Of a DNA stretch of 64,000 nt, positions 15,843 to 24,809 are shown one piece after another (position 1 is the first letter of the stretch; every line of letters starts with the position of its first letter). The notes beneath the pieces were generated by a model that did no database searches, was not told the origin of the DNA, and saw only the letters and a list, made by a program, of their open reading frames with translations. The stretch is from positions 124,001 to 188,000 of the forward strand of contig DXXG01000007.1 of NCBI GenBank assembly GCA_019416455.1, in the 5' to 3' direction. This DNA is from Clostridiales bacterium (GTDB lineage: Bacteria > Bacillota > Clostridia > Oscillospirales > Acutalibacteraceae). The position numbers and the translations under genes are program-made.

Positions 15843-17550
15843 TCCAATCTTCCTCCTTTACCGGCAGGATGATCTCCGTCACCGCGCCTCCTGTCAACCC
15901 GTTGTAGAATACAACTTTGCCTTTCCCGTTGTAGAGCAGCCGTATGCGGTACCGGAGATTGTTGATGCCGATATGCTCTGTATCCATGCCGGGGTGAGGT
16001 GTGACATCGTTCCACTCTTTCAGCTTTTCCAAGGGATAGCCGTCACCGTTGTCACTGATGCGCAAAAGAAGAAACTCCTCTCCTTCCTCTGGGAGAAAAG
16101 ACGCCTGCATCTGGACGGACAAGATCCTTCCCGCCCGTTTGGCGTATTTGAAAGAGTTCTCCAAAAACATCTGCACGCAGAAATGGGGAATACGGCACCG
16201 TCTGGCCCGCTCCCCAGCATCCATGCGGAACAGGATCGGCTCGTTATGAAGAAGAGTCATCAGCGAATAGTAGCTGGTAGCCGTTTTGATTTCCTCTTCC
16301 AGAGTCACCGTATCCAAAACATCCCGAAACCGGGAGCGCATGTAATGGGACAAGCAGAGAATGAATGGCCGAAGCTGGATGTAATCTCCGTTTTCCAGCA
16401 AAGCGTCCATCGTTTTCAAGCAGTTCAAATAAAAGTGGGGCCTGATCTGAAGTTTATAAGTCTGCACTTGAGCGTTCTGCTTTTCCATCTGGGCCAGATA
16501 GCTCTCTTTTTGCAGGGCACTGATGCGGGCCACCATCTCGTCCACCCGATTCTCGATCTCCCGGAATTCCACGATGGGGCTGTGTTCCAACTGGATCTTT
16601 TCCCCCTGCTCCTCCATCTGTTTCACCCGCTGGACCAAACGGTCCGCGGGACACAGCAGGATCTTATAAAAATAACGGTACACCACGAAAAAGAAGCAAA
16701 ATCCCACGAGGGGGATGGCTACCAGAAACACCCAGAACCGCCAGTCTGTCCAAAAATGCAAAAACTGCCAAAACGGCCGCACAAGAGCCAGATCCAAACT
16801 ACCGCTGATCACAGGGGACTTAATCAGTGCGTAGTTATGGCCGCTCACCCAGGACACTCTTTCAGTCACCTGGATCTTTTCCTCTGAAAGAATGTCCTCT
16901 CCTGCCCTAGAGAGCACATTCCCCTCTCCATCCAAAAACAGGATCTGCGTTTCTCCTTCTTCCGCAGAAAGAGAATCCAGAAAGTACCGGTCCAATTCCA
17001 GAAAAAATCCCACATAGCTTTCGGGGCCCCCTACTACGGAAATATAGTAAAGCTTCCCCTCCAACTCCACAAACTGATTCCCTGAAGTCTCTGTATGATC
17101 TTTCAGCCAACCCTTCAGCGCAACATTGAGAAAATAGATCTCATCGTCTGGAAACGCGTTGCTGAACTGACTGCGCATAGTATTCCGATCCTTGTCGTAG
17201 TAAAACAGACCCCCATACTGTTGCAGAGAGGTCGCCTTGCTTTCCAGAGCGTTGCTCAAGTAATACTCTGCCCAAACCCTGTTTTTCTCCGAGACCTCCA
17301 CATGAGACAGCATGCCGTAGTGAACATTGGTAGTCAAGATGCTGTTGGTATAACTTTGCAGAGATTCCATGTCTCGTTTCAGCTCGGAGGCATAGAAATC
17401 TGCCACATACCGGTTGGTGTTGAGAAAATCTTCCCGATAACGGAACACGTTATAAACACCGTAGGCCATGAAGATAGCCACAATCACCAGGGTGGTCAGC
17501 AAACAGATCACCATCACCCGCACCCGGAGGGAATAACTTTTCTGTTTCAT
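15823..17550 (-). CDS. YesM-type sensor histidine kinase
   Basis: A membrane sensor kinase of 575 residues. Two membrane segments (about 12-34 and 270-296) flank an extracytoplasmic sensor domain of about 235 residues. A HAMP-like and coiled region follows. The His_kinase domain has its phosphoacceptor His372 in QIRPHFYLN, then the N box FLENSFKYA and G boxes ISDNGDGYP and GINNLRYRI of the HATPase. A GGAGAG box precedes the ATG. It lies 20 bases after the glycyl radical activase gene on the same strand, an unusual neighbour for a sugar kinase-sensor, and is co-transcribed with yesN. Confidence 0.92.
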   Translation of the reverse strand: MKQKSYSLRVRVMVICLLTTLVIVAIFMAYGVYNVFRYREDFLNTNRYVADFYASELKRDMESLQSYTNSILTTNVHYGMLSHVEVSEKNRVWAEYYLSNALESKATSLQQYGGLFYYDKDRNTMRSQFSNAFPDDEIYFLNVALKGWLKDHTETSGNQFVELEGKLYYISVVGGPESYVGFFLELDRYFLDSLSAEEGETQILFLDGEGNVLSRAGEDILSEEKIQVTERVSWVSGHNYALIKSPVISGSLDLALVRPFWQFLHFWTDWRFWVFLVAIPLVGFCFFFVVYRYFYKILLCPADRLVQRVKQMEEQGEKIQLEHSPIVEFREIENRVDEMVARISALQKESYLAQMEKQNAQVQTYKLQIRPHFYLNCLKTMDALLENGDYIQLRPFILCLSHYMRSRFRDVLDTVTLEEEIKTATSYYSLMTLLHNEPILFRMDAGERARRCRIPHFCVQMFLENSFKYAKRAGRILSVQMQASFLPEEGEEFLLLRISDNGDGYPLEKLKEWNDVTPHPGMDTEHIGINNLRYRIRLLYNGKGKVVFYNGLTGGAVTEIILPVKEEDWNETACH

Positions 17551-17570
17551 GGGCTCTCCTTTCTCCGGAC

Positions 17571-18479
17571 TTAAAATACAGGCTTTCCGCCCTGTGCCAC
17601 AATGCGGCGCAGACTTTCCATCCGCTCCTCTGAAGGAGTCTCCCCGTCAAAGGGAGCATGTCCCAGCTGGCGGCGCTTACCTTCTCCCAAATTGTGGTAG
17701 GGAAGCAGTTCCACCCGAGTACAGCTGGGGACACGCCCCGCCAGCTCTCCCAGCGCCAACATATTCTCCGCACTGTCATTGTACCCGGGGATCACAGGAG
17801 CCCGCAGCCAGATTTCTTTTTCGGGGAACTCTCTGGAAAGCATCTCCAGATTCTCCAAGATGCCCTCATTGGACCGGCCCGTGCACCGCTGGTGATCCTG
17901 AGCAAGGACATGCTTACAGTCATACAGGAACAGATCGCAGTGGACCGCCAGGCTTCTCAGTAACTCCCGAGGACCGTACCCGCTGGTCTCCACCGCCGTG
18001 GAGATGCCCCTTTCTTTTGCCCCTTTCAAAAGAGCCGCGGCGAATCCCGGCTGGGCCAGTACCTCTCCTCCAGTGAGGGTCATGCCGCCCTCTTCCCCGT
18101 AGAAAAGAAGGTCCTCTTCCACCTCCCGGAGCACTTCTTCTACCGTGGCCCACCTGCCGGAAAGCTCTCGGGCTTTCTGGGGGCAAGCGCTCACACAGGC
18201 CCCACAGCCGGTACAGGCTGTCTCGTCCGTGAGGACAGCTCCCTTTTTCAGGGAGACCGCTTCCTGAGGGCATGCTGCCTCGCAGGCTCCGCAGCCCACA
18301 CATTTTTCCCAGTTCCACAAGATTTGGGGCTGCTTCTTCTGGGATTCCGGGTTGGCGCACCAAAGACACCGCAAAGGACATCCCTTTAAAAACACACTGG
18401 TCCGGATCCCCGGACCATCGTGAAGGCAGAAATGCTGGATATTGAATACCACGCCCTGACTTTGCTCTCTCTGTTTCAT
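17571..18479 (-). CDS. Glycyl radical enzyme activating protein (radical SAM)
   Basis: Uses S-adenosylmethionine and a reduced 4Fe-4S cluster to place the glycyl radical on its partner enzyme. The 302-residue protein begins with the activase signature HDGPGIRTSVFLKGCP, with the radical-SAM cysteines in GCPLRCLWC. Two ferredoxin-type clusters follow (CVGCGACEAACP and CTGCGACVSACP), as in activases of eliminase-type glycyl radical enzymes and unlike the shorter PflA. GGMTLTGGEVL is the SAM-contact region. It starts 4 bases after the pucR-like gene. Its partner is almost certainly the divergent enzyme at 19799. Confidence 0.93.
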   Translation of the reverse strand: MKQREQSQGVVFNIQHFCLHDGPGIRTSVFLKGCPLRCLWCANPESQKKQPQILWNWEKCVGCGACEAACPQEAVSLKKGAVLTDETACTGCGACVSACPQKARELSGRWATVEEVLREVEEDLLFYGEEGGMTLTGGEVLAQPGFAAALLKGAKERGISTAVETSGYGPRELLRSLAVHCDLFLYDCKHVLAQDHQRCTGRSNEGILENLEMLSREFPEKEIWLRAPVIPGYNDSAENMLALGELAGRVPSCTRVELLPYHNLGEGKRRQLGHAPFDGETPSEERMESLRRIVAQGGKPVF

Positions 18480-18483
18480 CCTG

Positions 18484-19599
18484 TTACTCCCGTTCCTGGT
18501 CTACCCTCAGTTTCAACACCTTCTCCGCATACTCCAAAACCTGGCAGGAAAGCAACAGCCTTTGGCAGAGGAGACCATCGGAAAGATCCAAGGGGACCAT
18601 CTCAGATATTTTTTTCAGCTTGTTCATCACAGTGTTCCGATGCATATACAGCGCTGCCGCAGTCCGCTGCACGTTCCCACCGAACACCAGATACTGATAC
18701 AGTACCTGCCGCAGATCCGTGCCCTGTCGGGCATCATACCGGGCGATGTGCACCAAAGCCGGGTGAGCTAAGTAACAGATGTCCGTGTGGCCGTTGCGCT
18801 GGACATACTCTTGGACGCAGTAGTCCAGCACGATCATCATCTGGTACTGGTCCAGAAAACACAGCACCTCCTCACGACCCAAGCGCTGACGCAGGCGGAG
18901 CATGTGGCGGATCATTTGGCACATGGTGCGGAGCATGCCGCAATCCCGTGTGGCGTTGCCGATCCCCGCGACGCATCCCAGCTCCTCCAAGGCCCTCTCC
19001 ATCCCTTCCGGAAGAGGGAAAGTGAACAGCTGCTCCCGGTGGCGGCGCAGCACGGCGATCTCCTCCTCATCGGGGATGACTGTATCCTCCGGGAACCAAT
19101 CCCTCACCTGATCTTCCAATTCCCGGGGCAGCGGGCCACGGTCCTTCCTTTGGAACAGCAGCAGCTGCACGTAGGCGGTCTCCTCCGTCCCGAACAAACG
19201 CTGGCAGATCTCCCCGGAGGAGACCACCCGGCGGGAAAGCACCAGCTTCCAAGCGTGGAGCGGATCTGCCTGGGGAGCTTCCAGCAACGCGCTGATACGG
19301 TTAAACAAAGCCGGAATGGATAGACGTGAGATCATTGTGATCTCCGGGAGCTTTTCACTGGCAAGGGCATCGACCTGTGCCTCCGGCGCTTCCGCCAGCA
19401 GCAGGGCGCACCCCTTTTCCATCCGCCAATCCCGGGAAAGGGACCTAGCTTTGGTCAGGTCCCCCAAATAGAGGACTCCTTGCTCCAGCACCCTTTGTCG
19501 GTCCAGGAGCCGCACCTTTTGAACTTCCGCATGACCTGACCCGCCCCGGTAAAAAAACGCGGCCTCTCCAAGATCTTCTTTGATGAGCCTGATATCCAT
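18484..19599 (-). CDS. PucR/CdaR-like transcriptional regulator
   Basis: A regulator of 371 residues. The N-terminal about 90 residues match no domain I can name. The C-terminal about 60 residues form the PucR-type helix-turn-helix (QYLVFGGNVQRTAAALYMHR then NTVMNKLKKISEM). A middle region with QYQMMIVLDYCVQEY is typical of the family's GGDEF-like/effector part. A GGGGAG box lies 8 bases before the ATG. It is tightly coupled to the activase and divergent from the glycyl radical enzyme, so it probably controls both; a 17-bp palindrome lies between them. Confidence 0.85.
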   Translation of the reverse strand: MDIRLIKEDLGEAAFFYRGGSGHAEVQKVRLLDRQRVLEQGVLYLGDLTKARSLSRDWRMEKGCALLLAEAPEAQVDALASEKLPEITMISRLSIPALFNRISALLEAPQADPLHAWKLVLSRRVVSSGEICQRLFGTEETAYVQLLLFQRKDRGPLPRELEDQVRDWFPEDTVIPDEEEIAVLRRHREQLFTFPLPEGMERALEELGCVAGIGNATRDCGMLRTMCQMIRHMLRLRQRLGREEVLCFLDQYQMMIVLDYCVQEYVQRNGHTDICYLAHPALVHIARYDARQGTDLRQVLYQYLVFGGNVQRTAAALYMHRNTVMNKLKKISEMVPLDLSDGLLCQRLLLSCQVLEYAEKVLKLRVDQERE

Positions 19600-19688
19600 G
19601 TACCGTTCTCCCCTCTGTTATTGGCTTATTCTACAAAAAATTATTTCACAATTCCAGTTGCTTTGCAAGAGTTGGAAGCAATGCCCAT

Positions 19689-19705
19689 TTTTCAAGCCTT
19701 GAAAA
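19689..19705. promoter_or_regulatory. Palindromic operator candidate between pucR-like gene and glycyl radical enzyme
   Basis: TTTTCAAG-C-CTTGAAAA is a perfect 8+1+8 palindrome in the 199-base divergent intergenic region (19600-19798). It sits about 95 bases before the enzyme start codon. It is a good candidate for the PucR-like protein's binding site. No convincing sigma-A promoter could be picked for either gene here. Confidence 0.45.
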
Positions 19706-19798
19706 GTGCGTTTCACACAGATCCGCTTTCCTTTCTTGCTTTGGTTCCCTCTTTTGTGGTTACATGGAGAAGAAATTCCGGGAAAGAAGGTAGTCCCT

Positions 19799-22204
19799 AT
19801 GACCGAACGAGTCAAACGTATGAAAGAAAGTCTGCGTGTAAACAAATATCCCCTTTGTGTGGAGCAGTTCCGGCTGGCGGTGGAATCCTTGGAAGAGACC
19901 GCCGGAGAGCCTATGCTCCTGCGGAGGTCCAAGCTCCACGCTCACGTGCTGGATCATATCCCCATCTTCATCGAGGAGGGAGACCTGCTGTGCGGTTCCG
20001 GTGCCAGCAAGCCCTTCGGCTTGGAGATGCAGTATGAATACGGCGTGTGGACCCCTGACGAAGTAGAGAGCCTGAAGTCGGAGCTCTACACCATCTCCCC
20101 CGAGGACGAAGAGGAGCTTTACCGCTTGAACCAGCGCTTCGCCGGCAACAGTCTAAACAGCAACCTGATCGGCGCCATGGGAAGATCTCTGGGAGAGAGC
20201 GCCAGACTGTGGCCCTTTATGAAGTCCGGTCTGGTACTGCCTCCTTGGAAAGACAAACAGGGCGGCTCCGGCGGCGGCTTCGCCATGAGCGGCTACGGCT
20301 TGGGGCCGGGGTTCTCCCTGGTGTGCGTGGAGTATGAGCAGATCCTGCAAAAGGGCGCCAAGGGCATCATCCAGGAGGCCAAGCGCTGCTTGGAGGATCT
20401 GCGGTATTACGAGATCGATAGCATCGAGAAGCGAAACTATTGGGAAGGGGTCATCCTGGTATTCGAAGCCTGGGTACGGTTCGCGAACCGCTACGCCGAT
20501 CTGGCGGAGAAAATGGCCGGGGAAGAGACGGACGCCCAGCGGAAAGAGGAACTTTTGGAGATGGCCCGTATCTGTCGCAAAGTGCCCTACGAGCCTGCGG
20601 AGACTTTCAGGGAAGCCATGCAGGCCTTCTGGTTCACCTTCCTGATGGTGTGCCCCTCTCCCACCTCCACTGCCGGACGGTTCGACCAGTACATGTATCC
20701 TTACTACAAGAAGGATCTGGACGAGGGACGCATCACCCGGGAGGAAGCTCTGGAACTTCTGGAGATCATGCGGTGCAAAGTGATGAAGATCAACCGGGTG
20801 TCCGGCAAGGCCAACCGGGCCAAAAACGCCGGCATGGCCAAATGGTACAACTGGACCATCGGCGGGCAGAAGGAGGATGGCTCCGACGCCACCAACGACC
20901 TGACCTACCTGCTGCTGGAAGCCGCCCAGGACACCCACCTGCCCCACCACACTCTGACAGTGCGGGTACACAAGAACACCCCAGACCTGCTTTTGGAAAA
21001 AGCCCTGGAAGTGGTTCGTACCGGCCTGGGCATGCCGGCTTTCATCGGAGATGACAGCTACATCAAGTTTTTTACCGAAGACAACACCCTCACTCCACAA
21101 CAGGCCCGCAATTACTGCGCTACCGGCTGCGTGGACGGGAACATCCCCGGCATCACCCGGACCCAAGTGGCATGTTTCTTCATCATCCCCCACGCTATGG
21201 ACGTGTGCCTCCACAACGGCTTCTGTCGCTATACCAATGAGATGGTGGGCATCCAGACCGGAGACGTGACGAAGATGGAGACTTTCGAGGAGCTGAAAGC
21301 AGCCGTGTTCGCCCAGATCAAGTACCTGATGGGCATGGCTGCCGAGCGGGTGAACGTGGAACTGATCGCGGAGCGGGAATTGTTCCCTGATGTGTTCCGG
21401 TCCGCTCTGATGCACGATGGCGTCGCCTGCGGCAAGGACATGTTCAACCGCAGGTTCGACTTCGAGAACGCAGGACTCATCGGCGCCGTGGGCGGCGTGA
21501 ACACCGGTGACTCCCTGATGGCCATCAAGAAGCTGGTGTTCGACGAGAAAAAGTACACCATGGCTCAGCTGTTGGAAGCGTTGGACGCTGACTGGGAGGG
21601 CTATGAGGAGATGCGGGCCGATTTCCTGGCTGCCCCCAAATACGGCAACAACATCCCTGAAGTTGACCAGCTGGTCAACGAAGTATACCAGCTCCACAAC
21701 CAGGCTTGCCGCAGCTATCCCAGCGCTTACGGGGAGACCATCAAGCCCAACGCCATCTCCATCTCCGCCCACCAGCCCGGCGGCGCCTTGACCGGAGCCA
21801 CTCCCGACGGCCGCAAAGGTGGAGAGATCCTGGCGGACGCCTCCATCTCCCCCAGCCACGGGAAAGACCTTCGGGGACCGTTGGCGGTATTCCAGAGCGC
21901 CATGCGTATCCAGCAAGACCAGTATCAGGGGACTCTGTTCAACATGAAATTCCATCCTTCCGTACTGAAAACTTCCTCTGACCTGAACAAATTGGCTGGA
22001 CTCATCCGCACTTACCTGACCCACGGAGGCAAACACATCCAGTTCAACGTGGTGGACAGAGCGGAAATGCTGGACGCCCAGATCCATCCTGAAGACCATC
22101 CCGAACTGACCGTGCGGGTGGCGGGATACAGCGCCTATTTCACCCGGCTCCCCAAGTCCATCCAGGACGAGGTGATCCACCGCACCTCTCAGGAATTGGC
22201 CTAA
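19799..22204 (+). CDS. Glycyl radical enzyme of unknown specificity (pyruvate formate-lyase superfamily)
   Basis: An oxygen-sensitive radical enzyme of 801 residues, the normal length for glycyl radical eliminases. The C-terminal glycyl loop RVAGYSAYF puts the radical on Gly776. The active-site loop reads CATGCVDG, giving Cys444 as thiyl residue and Asp446 where choline lyase, diol dehydratases and related eliminases have Glu. Another Cys440 lies four residues earlier. The start at 19799 follows AAGAAGG at 8 bases; an upstream in-frame ATG would add a hydrophobic tail absent from the family. It pairs with the divergent activase and is followed by an enoate-reductase-type flavoenzyme. Elimination, decarboxylation or C-C cleavage are all possible; it is clearly not PflB because the CysCys pair is missing. 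Confidence 0.9.
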   Translation: MTERVKRMKESLRVNKYPLCVEQFRLAVESLEETAGEPMLLRRSKLHAHVLDHIPIFIEEGDLLCGSGASKPFGLEMQYEYGVWTPDEVESLKSELYTISPEDEEELYRLNQRFAGNSLNSNLIGAMGRSLGESARLWPFMKSGLVLPPWKDKQGGSGGGFAMSGYGLGPGFSLVCVEYEQILQKGAKGIIQEAKRCLEDLRYYEIDSIEKRNYWEGVILVFEAWVRFANRYADLAEKMAGEETDAQRKEELLEMARICRKVPYEPAETFREAMQAFWFTFLMVCPSPTSTAGRFDQYMYPYYKKDLDEGRITREEALELLEIMRCKVMKINRVSGKANRAKNAGMAKWYNWTIGGQKEDGSDATNDLTYLLLEAAQDTHLPHHTLTVRVHKNTPDLLLEKALEVVRTGLGMPAFIGDDSYIKFFTEDNTLTPQQARNYCATGCVDGNIPGITRTQVACFFIIPHAMDVCLHNGFCRYTNEMVGIQTGDVTKMETFEELKAAVFAQIKYLMGMAAERVNVELIAERELFPDVFRSALMHDGVACGKDMFNRRFDFENAGLIGAVGGVNTGDSLMAIKKLVFDEKKYTMAQLLEALDADWEGYEEMRADFLAAPKYGNNIPEVDQLVNEVYQLHNQACRSYPSAYGETIKPNAISISAHQPGGALTGATPDGRKGGEILADASISPSHGKDLRGPLAVFQSAMRIQQDQYQGTLFNMKFHPSVLKTSSDLNKLAGLIRTYLTHGGKHIQFNVVDRAEMLDAQIHPEDHPELTVRVAGYSAYFTRLPKSIQDEVIHRTSQELA

Positions 22205-22205
22205 C

Positions 22206-22234
22206 TTGCGCTTAAAATTTCACAGTGTTATAAT
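22206..22234 (+). promoter_or_regulatory. Promoter of the flavoenzyme gene
   Basis: TTGCGC (22206-22211) and TATAAT (22229-22234) with a 17-base spacer begin two bases after the glycyl radical enzyme stop codon. The flavoenzyme can therefore be expressed independently. Confidence 0.65.
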
Positions 22235-22284
22235 TGTTTCATAAAACTTTTTAACGAACCAGCAACAAGAAAGGAGTAACGCTG

Positions 22285-24276
22285 ATGCTCGCACAACACA
22301 AGATCCTCTTTGACAAGACAAGCGTCCGGGGCATGGAACTGAAAAACCGCTTCGCCATGGCCCCCATGGGCCCCCTGGGGCTGGGAGATTCCCACGGCGG
22401 TTTCAACCAACGTGGCATCGACTACTACACTGAGCGCGCTAAAGGCGGCACCGGACTCATCATCACCGGCGTCACCTTTGCCGACAACGAAGTGGAAGAA
22501 CACGGCATGCCCAACTGTCCCTGCGCCACCTACGATCCCATCCAGTTCGTGCGCACCGCCCGGGAAATGACCGAGCGGATCCACGCCTACGGCTCCAAGA
22601 TCTGGCTGCAAATGTCCGGCGGTTTTGGACGGGTGACCATCCCCACCAATTTGGGCGAGTATCCCCCTGTGGCCCCCTCCCCCATCATGCACCGGTGGCT
22701 GGATAAAGTTTGCCGGGAACTCACCGTGGAAGAGATCCACCACATCGTCGAGCAGTTCGGCAAGGGCGCCTTCAACGCCAAGCGGGCCGGTTTCGACGGA
22801 GTGGAGATCCATGCCGTCCATGAGGGATATCTGATCGACCAGTTCGCTATCTCCTTTTTCAACCACCGCACTGACGAGTATGGCGGCTCTTTGGAGAACC
22901 GCTTGCGCTTCGCCCGGGAGATCGTAGAGGAGATCAAAGCCCGCTGCGGCCAAGATTTCGTGGTAGCTCTCCGGTACAGCCCCAAGAGCTTCATTAAAGA
23001 CTGGAGAGTAGGCGCTCTGCCCGGAGAAGAGTTTGAAGAGAAGGGCCGGGACCTGCCCGAGGGTGTGGAGGCCGCCAAACTGCTGGTGAAGTACGGCTAT
23101 GACTGCCTGGATGTGGACGTGGGCAGCTACGACGCCTGGTGGTGGAGCCATCCACCCATGTACCAGAAGAAGGGCCTGTACATTGAATACGCCAAGCTGG
23201 TGAAGGACGCGGTGGACGTGCCCGTCATCTGCGCAGGCCGCATGGATGATCCCGACATGGCTGCCAAAGCTGTGGAAGAGGGCGCCTGCGACATCGTGTC
23301 CCTGGGCCGCCCGTTGCTGGCCGATCCGGATTATGTCAACAAATTAAAAGCCGGTAAAGTGGAATCCATCCGTCCCTGCCTCTCCTGTCAGGAGGGCTGC
23401 ATGGGCCGTATCCAGGAATACTCCGCTCTCAACTGCGCCGTGAATCCCGCCTGCTGCCGGGAGCGGATCGCGCAGCTGACCCGTGCTCTTACTCCCAAGA
23501 AAGTGCTCATCATCGGTGGCGGCCCTGCCGGCTGTGAGGCGGCTCGGGTACTGGCGCTCCGTGGGCACAAACCCGTGCTGTGTGAGGCTCGAGATTCTCT
23601 GGGCGGCAACTTGATCCCCGGCGGTACCCCTGACTTCAAAGAGGATGACCGCGCCCTCTATCGCTGGTACGCCCACGAGCTGAACGAACTGGGTGTGGAA
23701 GTCCGACTGAACACCAAGATGACTGCTGAGGACATCCAGAAAGAGAGCTTCGATGTGCTGATCCTGGCCACAGGCTCCTCCCCCAAGCGGATCCCTCTGG
23801 AGGGCAATGTGCTCACCGCGGAGGACGTGCTTCTGGGCAAGGCGGATCCCGGCAAGTCAACCGTGGTGGTAGGCGGCGGCCTGGTAGGCTGCGAAACCGC
23901 CCTTTGGCTGCGGGAACAGGGCAAAGACGTGACCATTGTGGAGGCGCTGGACAAGCTACTGGCCGTCAACGGCCCCCTGTGTCACGCCAACTCCGAGATG
24001 TTGGAGGCCTTAGTACCCTTCAAGGGAGTGCAGGTGAAGTGCGGTACCACAGTAAAGTCCGCCCAGCCCGGCAACGTGGTGATTGCTGGAAAAGAAGGCG
24101 AGGTGACTATCCCTGCTGACTCGGTGATCCTCTGTGTGGGCTATAAGTCGGAAAACAGCCTGTACGAGGAACTCAAGGACAGCGTGGACAGCATCTATCA
24201 GATCGGCGACGCCAACAAGGTCTCTAATATCATGTACGCCATTTGGGACGCTTACGAGGTGGCCAGCACCCTGTAA
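22285..24276 (+). CDS. NADH:flavin oxidoreductase / 2-enoate reductase-type flavoenzyme
   Basis: A 663-residue multi-cofactor oxidoreductase of the 2,4-dienoyl-CoA reductase/enoate reductase family. An FMN-binding Old Yellow Enzyme barrel (about 1-360) includes VHEGYLIDQF and EYGGSLENRLRF. Four cysteines spaced C-x2-C-x3-C-x11-C (from CLSCQEGC) bind a 4Fe-4S cluster. The C-terminal half has an FAD Rossmann motif IIGGGPAGCEAA and an NADH motif VVGGGLVGCETA. Members reduce activated C=C bonds, for example in enoates or bile-acid intermediates, with electrons from NADH. AAAGGAG precedes the ATG. Its position behind the radical enzyme suggests it reduces that pathway's unsaturated product, giving an electron sink; this is inference. 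Confidence 0.9.
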   Translation: MLAQHKILFDKTSVRGMELKNRFAMAPMGPLGLGDSHGGFNQRGIDYYTERAKGGTGLIITGVTFADNEVEEHGMPNCPCATYDPIQFVRTAREMTERIHAYGSKIWLQMSGGFGRVTIPTNLGEYPPVAPSPIMHRWLDKVCRELTVEEIHHIVEQFGKGAFNAKRAGFDGVEIHAVHEGYLIDQFAISFFNHRTDEYGGSLENRLRFAREIVEEIKARCGQDFVVALRYSPKSFIKDWRVGALPGEEFEEKGRDLPEGVEAAKLLVKYGYDCLDVDVGSYDAWWWSHPPMYQKKGLYIEYAKLVKDAVDVPVICAGRMDDPDMAAKAVEEGACDIVSLGRPLLADPDYVNKLKAGKVESIRPCLSCQEGCMGRIQEYSALNCAVNPACCRERIAQLTRALTPKKVLIIGGGPAGCEAARVLALRGHKPVLCEARDSLGGNLIPGGTPDFKEDDRALYRWYAHELNELGVEVRLNTKMTAEDIQKESFDVLILATGSSPKRIPLEGNVLTAEDVLLGKADPGKSTVVVGGGLVGCETALWLREQGKDVTIVEALDKLLAVNGPLCHANSEMLEALVPFKGVQVKCGTTVKSAQPGNVVIAGKEGEVTIPADSVILCVGYKSENSLYEELKDSVDSIYQIGDANKVSNIMYAIWDAYEVASTL

Positions 24277-24309
24277 GCAACCCACAAAAACAGATCGGTT
24301 CTCTGGATC

Positions 24310-24344
24310 AGGTGGACAGTGCAGATGCGCTGTCCACCTTTTCT
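24310..24344 (+). terminator. Terminator after the flavoenzyme gene
   Basis: AGGTGGACAG and CTGTCCACCT form a perfect 10-bp stem with a 10-base loop and a short T-rich tail. Confidence 0.85.
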
Positions 24345-24809
24345 CTGTATGTACAGGGCACACTGTTTTTCCGTTTGGTCGCCCACTTCTATTTTAAGAG
24401 ATCTCATGGTGAATATGGAGATAGATCAGCTATCTTTCCAGGATACTCACAGGCTGGCTTAAAAACCGTGGCAGACTCATAACTTGAAAACTTTGCCGCT
24501 CATCGTTTCAAAGAGAAAAATTACAATTTTCTGCATAAACTAACTAATTATCCGTCAGATTATGCCGATAATAAAAACATAATATCTATACATAAAATCA
24601 GTATAAACCTTGCATTTATTAGGCATTAATTTGCGTTAGCTCTGCACCAGATAATTACGCAGCAAGTTAATGTCCTTTTATTTACTGCGCAGAATTATAA
24701 AATCACATCCATACGTCAAAATTAGGAGGACATATTTATAGGTCAGCGCATTGTGATCTCTGTGTTGTGAGAAATAAATTATATGCATATAATAAAGAAG
24801 GTATTTTGA
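24345..24809. other. AT-rich intergenic stretch, left edge of the c-di-GMP island
   Basis: About 465 bases with no convincing gene. Base composition drops abruptly to very AT-rich, unlike the DNA to the left. A small hairpin AGATAG/CTATCT lies at 24419-24435. I looked for the conserved cores of c-di-GMP-I and c-di-GMP-II riboswitches and found neither. TTGTGA (24765-24770) and TATAAT (24788-24793), 17 bases apart, resemble a promoter, but its start point would fall inside the ribosome site of the next gene, so the real promoter may be further upstream. Confidence 0.5.

Noticed and set aside
17571..18479. PflA-type activase for pyruvate formate-lyase
   Set aside because: The protein has two extra ferredoxin-type cluster motifs, and the partner enzyme lacks the PflB Cys-Cys pair.
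20153..22180. Very long open frame antisense to the glycyl radical enzyme
   Set aside because: It mirrors the codon pattern of the true gene, lacks a ribosome site and shows no domain; high-GC antisense shadow.
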